Shown here: in pieces, positions 58,327-64,000 of the stretch | Position numbering within the stretch: the first letter of the stretch is position 1 | How the letters are laid out: each line of letters begins with the position of its first letter | Assembly (NCBI GenBank): GCA_002104905.1 | Contig: MCFE01000099.1 | Location: forward strand, 108,545-172,544 | Direction: 5' to 3' | Source: Basidiobolus meristosporus CBS 931.73 | Lineage: Eukaryota > Basidiobolomycota > Basidiobolomycetes > Basidiobolales > Basidiobolaceae | Length of the DNA stretch: 64,000 bases | Made by a program: the position numbers and the translations under genes | Notes under the pieces: model-generated | The model's database searches: none | What the model was told of the DNA's origin: nothing | The model's input: only the letters and a program-made list of their open reading frames with translations

Positions 58327-58341
58327 TTAGGGTTAGGGGGG
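58327..58341 (+). repeat. Telomeric remnant between LINE C and SINE copy B1
   Basis: TTAGGGTTAGGG followed by GGG leads directly into the reverse complement of the SINE 3' end. Confidence 0.85.
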
Positions 58342-58539
58342 AGGAAAGTCACCAAGTGGTGAAATCTTTATTTACTTATGACAAGTATCTAAAGAAGCCA
58401 AGTTAATCTGAAGTTATTCCTAGAAAGCTAGGTCTGAGAGATATCTTCCTGGTAAGCCAGGTCTGAGAGTTGAGAAGCTGAGTGGTACTACATTTCCTAG
58501 TTAGCTAGGTCTGAGAGAGGTTTCCTGGAAAGCCAGGCC
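58342..58539 (-). repeat. SINE copy B1 (3' fragment)
   Basis: About 200 bases nearly identical to 60,191-60,390. It contains the terminal hairpin TCACCAAGTGGTGA (58,349-58,362) and the four CCTRG...CYAGG hairpin units at 58,419-58,432, 58,448-58,461, 58,496-58,509 and 58,524-58,537. The 5' remainder including the tRNA-like head is lost; the cut falls directly against telomeric repeats. Confidence 0.85.
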
Positions 58540-58557
58540 TTAGGGTTAGGGTTAGGG
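58540..58557 (+). repeat. Three TTAGGG units between B1 and LINE A2
   Basis: Exactly three perfect TTAGGG repeats precede the G-run and the reverse-complemented LINE 3' end. Confidence 0.9.
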
Positions 58558-58806
58558 GGGAGAGAGTCACCAACAGGTGAAATCTTTATTTCAGTTGAAA
58601 CAAAGAAGCCACCGCTACTGTTGTAGCTTTGATACAAGAGTGTGTAGCTGAGGGGAATTAGTAGGTAAGTTAATAAGAAGTGATGATAGTTCTTCAGTGC
58701 TCAAGACACTGTTCAGTGGGAAGGGGGGTAGCAAGAGAGGTAAGAATGACTTGTGAACAACATTAATGAGGGGATTGTGATAAGGATTGATATTGATCAT
58801 AAAGGG
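58558..58806 (-). pseudogene. LINE family A, copy A2 (about 250-bp 3' fragment)
   Basis: It encodes only the last 61 codons (MININPYHNPLINVVHKSF ... LVSKLQQ) plus the 3' untranslated region with the hairpin TCACCAACAGGTGA (58,567-58,580). It is a severely 5'-truncated insertion. Confidence 0.85.
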
Positions 58807-58833
58807 TGGGTTAGGGTGTAGGTGTTATAGGGG
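58807..58833 (+). repeat. Irregular telomere-like joint between A2 and A3
   Basis: TGGGTTAGGG is followed by GTGTAGGTGTTATAG and a G-run. The 15 bases GTGTAGGTGTTATAG also occur at 54,720-54,734, so they may be a scrap of another element. Confidence 0.65.
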
Positions 58834-60181
58834 GGGGAGACAGTCACCAACAGGTGAAATCTTTATTTCAGTTGAAACAAAGAAGCCAGCGCTACTGTTG
58901 TAGCTTTGATACAAGAGTGTGTAGCTGAGGGGAATTTGTAGGTAAGTTAATAAGAAGTGATGATAGTTCTTCAGTGCTCAAGACACTGTTCAGTGGGAAG
59001 GGGGGTAGCAAGAGAGGTAAGAATGACTTGTGAACAACATTAATGAGGGGAATGTGATAAGGATTGATATTCATCATAAAGGGAGTGTGCTGCTGCAGAT
59101 ATTGCTGCCAAAGGTCTGTCAAGTACTTCAGATAGGCCAGCTTGGGTTTTTCTGACTGCAGAATATAGTGAGCAAACATCTTGACTTCAGGATCTCCAAG
59201 TATAGTTCTCCAGCAGGAGCCAGGTGTTGTGTGGTGTGTTCTCTTCCAGGCCTTAATCAGTGGGTTGTTGCAGTTGTGAAGTCTGAGGTATAATCTGGTT
59301 CTAAGGTAGAGAAGTCTGATCTTATAGGGCATAAACCCAAAAGCACCAAGAATAGCATGTCTGTAGGGGCATTCAGGCAAATGAGGCACCAAGGAGGTAA
59401 TGCACCATACTGCAAACTTGTCAAGCTTAGTGCAGTCTCTAGAAGTAAGAGAGAGAAGTGGTAAGCCAAATTCCAGGACAGGGAAGACAAACTGCTTGAG
59501 TAGAAGGAGGCAGCTGGGAGCTGAAGTTGTAGGAGGAGTAACAGCCAGTAGCTTGTGGAGTGCCTGTCTTGCCAGGATAATTCTCTTCTTCAGGTGTGCT
59601 CCAGAGTCTAGTCCAGTAGGAAGGAAAGGAAAGCCAAGATATGTAGCAGAAACCTGAGCAGGTAGAGTGGAGTTCTCCAAGTTGATGGGAGAGCCCAAAG
59701 GTACAGTCTTTGCAATGGAAAGCTGGAGATTATTCTTCTGCAGATAGTGGTGGATGGTCTGGGAGTCTTGTTGCACATTGGAGGAGGATATTCTGATGTC
59801 ATCAGCAAAGAGAGTAACCAGGCAGTCAGCTGAGAGTCTTGGGAAATCATTCAGGAAGATGGCAAACAGTATAGGACCAAGCACAGAGCCTTGAACCACT
59901 CCATTAGGAACTGAGAACACAGCTGATTGCTCACTTGGGTGCAGAATTCTTGCTTGTGGATCCAGAAACAGAGATCTGACAAGGAGGGTGAGAGAGGTAC
60001 TGGAGAAGCATTGCAACTTGGACCAAAGCAGATTTCTGTCAACTGAATCAAAGGCCTTAGTAATATCAAACAGAACAGAGGGATACTTGCACTGGAGAGA
60101 GTGATCTTGGCTAAGTATGACTGCATATTCCAAGGAGAGGCCAGGAACAAAGCCAAACTGTGCAGGATGAAACTTGAGGGA
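58834..60181 (-). pseudogene. LINE family A, copy A3 (5'-truncated)
   Basis: A 413-codon open frame (58,892-60,133) begins at the reverse transcriptase A block SVLFDITKAFDSVDRNLLW, includes NGVVQGSVLGPILFAIFLND and TLFADDIRIS, and ends LVSKLQQ. It is almost identical to the matching part of A4, with single changes such as Gln for His before ARILHP. It lacks the endonuclease and the first reverse transcriptase blocks. The near-identity with A4 shows recent insertion or copying within the array. Confidence 0.9.
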
Positions 60182-60192
60182 GGGTTAGGGGG
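60182..60192 (+). repeat. Telomeric remnant before SINE copy B2
   Basis: GGGTTAGGGGG links the truncated 5' side of A3 to the 3' end of the SINE. Confidence 0.8.
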
Positions 60193-60705
60193 GAGGAAAG
60201 TCACCAAGTGGTGAAATCTTTATTTACTTATGACAAGTATCTAAAGAAGCCAAGTTAATCTGAAGTTATTCCTAGAAAGCTAGGTCTGAGAGATATCTTC
60301 CTGGTAAGCCAGGTCTGAGAGTTGAGAAGCTGAGTGGTACTATATTTCCTAGTTAGCTAGGTCTGAGAGAGGTTTCCTGGAAAGCCAGGCCTGAGAAGTG
60401 AGAATCTGAATATATCTGAGCTAAGTTATACTGGTTTGCGGTAGCTGAATTGTGGCCGGAATGGCCAGTAGACTGGGGGAACTGAGATGAATTTCTGGGC
60501 GATCACTGGCCATATTTTCTAGGCAAATCTGGCCAATTAGCATTTCAAGGATTTCAGCCAATCAGAGCCTTTACTTTGCCCGATGGTTGATCAAGCCATC
60601 TCCCAATGAGCACACATCAATTTATTAATCAAATTTTGCTGGATCCAGGATTTGAACCCACAACCATGGGTATGGAAGGGTTAGGGATAACCACAAGGCT
60701 AAGTG
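60193..60705 (-). repeat. Full-length tRNA-derived SINE (copy B2)
   Basis: Reading on the minus strand, the head has an A-box-like TAGCCTTGTGG (60,701-60,691) and a perfect B box GGTTCAAATCC (60,658-60,648), 43 bases apart as in tRNA genes, so RNA polymerase III transcription is expected. A unique body of about 250 bases follows, then four covarying hairpins (60,376-60,389; 60,348-60,361; 60,300-60,313; 60,271-60,284). The tail with TCTTTATTT..., hairpin TCACCAAGTGGTGA (60,201-60,214) and C-run is shared with the LINE family A 3' end. No protein is encoded. The shared tail suggests mobilisation by the LINE machinery. Confidence 0.8.
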
Positions 60706-60714
60706 TTAGGGGGG
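60706..60714 (+). repeat. Telomeric remnant before LINE copy A4
   Basis: TTAGGGGGG separates the SINE head from the reverse-complemented 3' end of A4. Confidence 0.7.
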
Positions 60715-60768
60715 AGACATTCACCAACAGGTGAAATCTTTATTTCAGTTGAAACAAAGAAGCCAGCG

Positions 60769-63537
60769 CTACTGTTGTAGCTTTGATACAAGAGTGTGTA
60801 GCTGAGGGGAATTTGTAGGTAAGTTAATAAGAAGTGATGATAGCTCTTCAGTGCTCAAGACACTGTTCAGTGGGAAGGGGGGTAGCAAGAGAGGTAAGAA
60901 TGACTTGTGAACAACATTAATGAGGGGAATGTGATAAGGATTGATATTCATCATAAAGGGAGTGTGCTGCTGCAGATATTGCTGCCAAAGGTCTGTCAGG
61001 TACTTCAGGTAGGCCAGCTTGGGTTTTTCTGACTGCAGAATATATTCAGCAAACTTCTTGACTTCAGGATCTCCAAGTATAGTTCTCCAGCAGGAGCCAG
61101 GTGTTGTGTGGTGTGTTCTCTTCCAGGCCTTAATCAGTGGGTTGTTGCAGTTGTGAAGTCTGAGGTATAATCTGGTTCTAAGGTAGAGAAGTCTGATCTT
61201 ATAGGGCATAAACCCAAAAGCACCAAGAATAGCATGTCTATAGGGGCATTCAGGCAAATGAGGCACCAAGGAGGTAATGCACCATACTGCAAACTTGTCA
61301 AGCTTAGTGCAGTCTCTAGAAGTAAGAGAGAGAAGTGGTAAGCCAAATTCCAGGACAGGGAAGACAAACTGCTTGAGTAGAAGGAGGCAGCTGGGAGCTG
61401 AAGTTGTAGGAGGAGTAACAGCCAGTAGCTTGTGGAGTGCCTGTCTTGCCAGGATAATTCTCTTCTTCAGGTGTGCTCCAGAGTCTAGTCCAGTAGGAAG
61501 GAAAGGAAAGCCAAGATATGTAGCAGAAACCTGAGCAGGTAGAGTGGAGTTCTCCAAGTTGATGGGAGAGCCCAAAGGTACTGTCTTTGCAATGGAAAGC
61601 TGGAGATTATTCTTCTGCAGATACTGGTGGATGGTCTGGGAGTCTTGTTGCACATTGGAGGAGGATATTCTGATGTCATCAGCAAAGAGAGTAACCAGGC
61701 AGTCAGCTGAGAGTCTTGGGAAATCATTCAGGAAGATGGCAAACAGTATAGGACCAAGCACAGAGCCTTGAACCACTCCATTAGGAACTGAGAACACAGC
61801 TGATTGCTCACTTGGGTGCAGAATTCTTGCATGTGGATCCAGAAACAGAGATCTGACAAGGAGGGTGAGAGAGGTACTGGAGAAGCATTGCAACTTGGAC
61901 CAAAGCAGATTTCTGTCAACTGAATCAAAGGCCTTAGTAATATCAAACAGAACAGAGGGATACTTGCACTGGAGAGAGTGATCTTGGCTAAGTATGACTG
62001 CATATTCCAAGGAGAGGCCAGGAACAAAGCCAAACTGTGCAGGATGAAACTTGAGGGAGTCAGAGTAGAGCTCCTGAGCAAGCAGAAGCTCAAACACCTT
62101 TCTGCAGGTGGGCAGCAGAGATATTGGCCTGTAGGAGCTAGGATCCAGGTGCTTTCCTTTACCCTTGTACAGTGGCAGAACATTTGCAAAGGACCATTCC
62201 TCAGGAGTAGAAAGCTGGGCTGAGCATTGCTGAAACAGTGGAAGCAGAAGTGCAGACATGGCCTTGGTACTAGTCTTCAGAAGCTCATAGGAGATTGTGT
62301 CCACACCTGGAGCAGTAGAGTTGGGAAGCCTCTTGAGCACATTATGGATTCTCCTTTGATCAAGTGCAAGTGGGATGGGCAGAGTCTTGAAGTCAGGATG
62401 AAAGCCAGGAGTTGAGTACTGCTTTGTAGAGAAGAAGATGTTAGCCAGCTGTTCTGTTGAAGGTAACTTCCTGGAAGAGGGCCTCATTGCCCTGTAGAGT
62501 CTTGATACTGTTCTTGTTATAGAGTTGGAAGATTGCAGAGGCAAGGAACTCATAATATGATCCCAGAGCTGAGTATGCAGAGTGTGGTGAATTGCCTTGG
62601 AGTGGTGTATTGCTGTCAGGAGGAGTTTCTCTGTTTTTGGGTTAGGAAAGCTCAGGTAGCTTTGTTGCAGGGCTGAAACAATGGATTCCCATTTTCTTGA
62701 GGTAACAGCAGTAGTCTTGCATGGCAGTGAGAGGGAGGCAGACACCAGAATCAGATGCTTCACAAAGAGCCAGGCAAAGTTGAGATCATCTGGCAGGGAA
62801 AGTAGCAAACTGGCAAGCTTCAAGTAGTTCCCAAAGTCTTTCTTCTGATTCTTGGTAGCTTTGTGGGTGAGCACAGTAAGTTTTGGCAGCTTCTTCTTCA
62901 CAACTGGTTGCATAGAAAGGGACCAGGCTGGGTGGTCAGAGGCTCTCAAGGATCCTAGCTCAGCTCCAGAGAATTGCTTAACTTCATTCACAAAGTAGAG
63001 GGCAGCAGCAGAAGGGCAGATCCAGTCAACACATCTTTTCTCAGATTGAGCACCTAGTGCTAGCAGGTGGCTTTCTCTCAGGAAGTTCAGTAGGAATGTA
63101 GACCTTGGCTTCATTCTTGCAGTCAGAGTAGTCTTGTTCTCAGGATGGGGAATGTTGAGATCTCCAAGCAAGATAACAGGTGTTGATATAGATTGTTGGT
63201 ATTGCTGAACCTTCTGGCATATAACTTGCACTTCCTGAAGGGCTAGACTTGGAGGCAGATAGCAGAGCACCAGACTGATAGTTGGCAACTGGAGAGCAGC
63301 ACAGTAAGGGGAGTAAAGAGGAACACAGAGCTGAGGAGTATTGATGATAGAAGAGATGAAGCAGATAGAGGAGGTATTCTTTGTTCTAGGAGTAGAAAAG
63401 CAATATAGATTAGTCAAAAGTATAGAGGGTAGCTGGACATCAATCAAACACAGGAGGGAAAATCTTGAAAGAAGTCTCTCTAGAGTTGGTCTTGATGGCT
63501 GTATGCTGTTGCAGTTAAGCAACAGAACTTCAGGTAG
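60769..63537 (-). CDS. LINE endonuclease-reverse transcriptase polyprotein, about 917 codons
   Basis: An AP-type endonuclease domain comes first: LLLNCNSIQPS at the start, VILLGDLNIPH (residues about 116-126), CVDWICPS (164-171) and ASDHPAWSL (194-202). Reverse transcriptase follows: LYKGKGK (451-457), SYRPISLLPTCRKVFELL (463-480), VLFDITKAFDSVDRNLLW (524-541), NGVVQGSVLGPILFAIF (581-597) and TLFADDIRIS (611-620), with FADD as catalytic box. A 280-residue C-terminal domain of unknown fold has CPYRHAILGAFGFMPYKIR. No CCHC knuckle is evident. All expected catalytic residues appear present. There is no ATG near the endonuclease start; the frame is continuous with the upstream one except for a single TGA at 63,540-63,538. 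This suggests readthrough, a non-ATG start, or a nonsense mutation. Confidence 0.9.
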   Translation of the reverse strand, partial: LPEVLLLNCNSIQPSRPTLERLLSRFSLLCLIDVQLPSILLTNLYCFSTPRTKNTSSICFISSIINTPQLCVPLYSPYCAALQLPTISLVLCYLPPSLALQEVQVICQKVQQYQQSISTPVILLGDLNIPHPENKTTLTARMKPRSTFLLNFLRESHLLALGAQSEKRCVDWICPSAAALYFVNEVKQFSGAELGSLRASDHPAWSLSMQPVVKKKLPKLTVLTHKATKNQKKDFGNYLKLASLLLSLPDDLNFAWLFVKHLILVSASLSLPCKTTAVTSRKWESIVSALQQSYLSFPNPKTEKLLLTAIHHSKAIHHTLHTQLWDHIMSSLPLQSSNSITRTVSRLYRAMRPSSRKLPSTEQLANIFFSTKQYSTPGFHPDFKTLPIPLALDQRRIHNVLKRLPNSTAPGVDTISYELLKTSTKAMSALLLPLFQQCSAQLSTPEEWSFANVLPLYKGKGKHLDPSSYRPISLLPTCRKVFELLLAQELYSDSLKFHPAQFGFVPGLSLEYAVILSQDHSLQCKYPSVLFDITKAFDSVDRNLLWSKLQCFSSTSLTLLVRSLFLDPHARILHPSEQSAVFSVPNGVVQGSVLGPILFAIFLNDFPRLSADCLVTLFADDIRISSSNVQQDSQTIHQYLQKNNLQLSIAKTVPLGSPINLENSTLPAQVSATYLGFPFLPTGLDSGAHLKKRIILARQALHKLLAVTPPTTSAPSCLLLLKQFVFPVLEFGLPLLSLTSRDCTKLDKFAVWCITSLVPHLPECPYRHAILGAFGFMPYKIRLLYLRTRLYLRLHNCNNPLIKAWKRTHHTTPGSCWRTILGDPEVKKFAEYILQSEKPKLAYLKYLTDLWQQYLQQHTPFMMNINPYHIPLINVVHKSFLPLLLPPFPLNSVLSTEELSSLLINLPTNSPQLHTLVSKLQQ

Positions 63538-63794
63538 TCAGGCAGAGGTTGTAGCTTCTTCAGAGGCAGCATTAACAATGTGACCTGCAGAGTCCCAGAG
63601 CTCTTCAAATGGTGCATCACTTAAGTCAGCAAGGAGGGAAATGGCATGGTTCTTGAGGAAGTATGCCACATCATAGGAGGGGGCTTGTCTCTTGATGGCA
63701 GCAAAGAAAGACAGAATGGCAACATGGGCTGGAGGCTTGTTGAACAGTAGAGAGTCAGAGGATTCAGATTCTTCAGGCACTATCTTGAAGTCAG
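63538..63794 (-). CDS. Upstream LINE frame, partial (ORF1-like C-terminus)
   Basis: An in-frame open stretch of about 85 codons reads PEESESSDSLLFNKPPAHVA, then ILSFFAAIKRQ and SEEATTSA, ending in TGA CTA. It has no family I recognise; position suggests the end of an ORF1/gag-like protein or the N-terminal part of a single long polyprotein. On its 5' side the frame enters the telomere complement, which reads (Leu-Thr)n without stops, so the real start is missing. Confidence 0.6.
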
Positions 63795-64000
63795 TTAGGG
63801 TTAGGGTTAGGGTTAGGGTTAGGGTTAGGGTTAGGGTTAGGGTTAGGGTTAGGGTTAGGGTTAGGGTTAGGGTTAGGGTTAGGGTTAGGGTTAGGGTTAG
63901 GGTTAGGGTTAGGGTTAGGGTTAGGGTTAGGGTTAGGGTTAGGGTTAGGGTTAGGGTTAGGGTTAGGGTTAGGGTTAGGGTTAGGGTTAGGGTTAGGGTT
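63795..64000 (+). repeat. Telomere, (TTAGGG)34 plus TT
   Basis: An uninterrupted array of 34 perfect TTAGGG units plus two bases runs to the window edge. The G-rich strand is 5' to 3' toward the end, as required for a right chromosome end. Confidence 0.98.

Larger units (their letters stand above)
60715..63794 (-). mobile_element. Telomere-abutting LINE, family A copy A4 (3.08 kb)
   Basis: The element lies on the minus strand with its 3' end at 60,715 and its 5' side touching the terminal telomere at 63,794/63,795. It contains an upstream frame (63,538 to the telomere), the endonuclease/reverse transcriptase frame (60,769-63,522), and a 3' untranslated region with hairpin TCACCAACAGGTGA (60,721-60,734) and terminal C-run. 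No poly(A) tail or LTR is present. The 5' end is probably truncated, because the upstream frame runs open into the telomere repeat. Confidence 0.88.

Noticed and set aside
60678-60686. GGGTTAGGG inside the SINE as an interstitial telomere tract
   Set aside because: It falls in the D-arm/anticodon region of the tRNA-like head between the A and B boxes at correct spacing, so it is probably part of the SINE itself.
58810-63794. Short plus-strand frames antisense to the LINE copies
   Set aside because: They repeat in every copy as the reverse complement of the reverse transcriptase frame and have no independent features.

Overview
This window is the right-hand end of a eukaryotic, almost certainly fungal, chromosome. 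The last 206 bases are an uninterrupted TTAGGG array running off the end. Genes carry short introns (37 to 80 nt where I could resolve them) with GT-AG or GC-AG ends. Recognisable genes include mitochondrial TIM13, an Nramp metal transporter, a secreted gamma-glutamyltranspeptidase, a RasGEF and a structurally complete 5S rRNA. I cannot place the fungus in a phylum from sequence alone.

Layout. (1) 1-29,700: an AT-rich, CpG-poor transposon graveyard. It holds Ty1/copia, Ty3/gypsy, CACTA-type Tnp2 and possible Harbinger relics, all broken by stops and frameshifts. One nest can be resolved exactly: a Tnp2 relic was hit by a minus-strand copia element (5-bp target duplication GTAGC), which was then hit by a plus-strand copia element. 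Repeat pairs of different age show CpG changing to TpG/CpA almost site by site, the signature of cytosine methylation followed by deamination. (2) 29,700-53,000: a normal-composition unique island with about ten genes: a hypothetical three-exon gene, Nramp (+), gamma-glutamyltranspeptidase (-), TIM13 (-), a DUF4112 protein (-), a hypothetical proline/serine-rich protein (-), an L-2-haloacid-dehalogenase-like HAD protein (-), a RasGEF (-) and an NmrA-like NAD(P)-binding protein (+). (3) 53,900-63,794: a subtelomeric array of non-LTR retrotransposons (LINEs) and a tRNA-derived SINE, all in the same orientation, with a piggyBac relic and a 5S rRNA gene among them. (4) 63,795-64,000: the telomere.

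The most interesting system is region 3. Most LINE/SINE copies are joined at their 3' ends to one to three TTAGGG units on the centromere side, and the 5' ends point to the telomere. This is the geometry expected if the TTAGGG strand primes reverse transcription of the element RNA. Two LINE families and a SINE share a terminal hairpin whose loop and stem vary while pairing is kept, followed by a C-run that merges into the telomere complement. The SINE has polymerase III A and B boxes and four tandem covarying hairpins. The outermost LINE, abutting the telomere, has an intact 917-codon endonuclease/reverse-transcriptase frame. An in-frame TGA-CTA separates it from an upstream frame, so it may need stop-codon readthrough. 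Together this looks like an autonomous/non-autonomous retroelement pair living in telomeric repeats.
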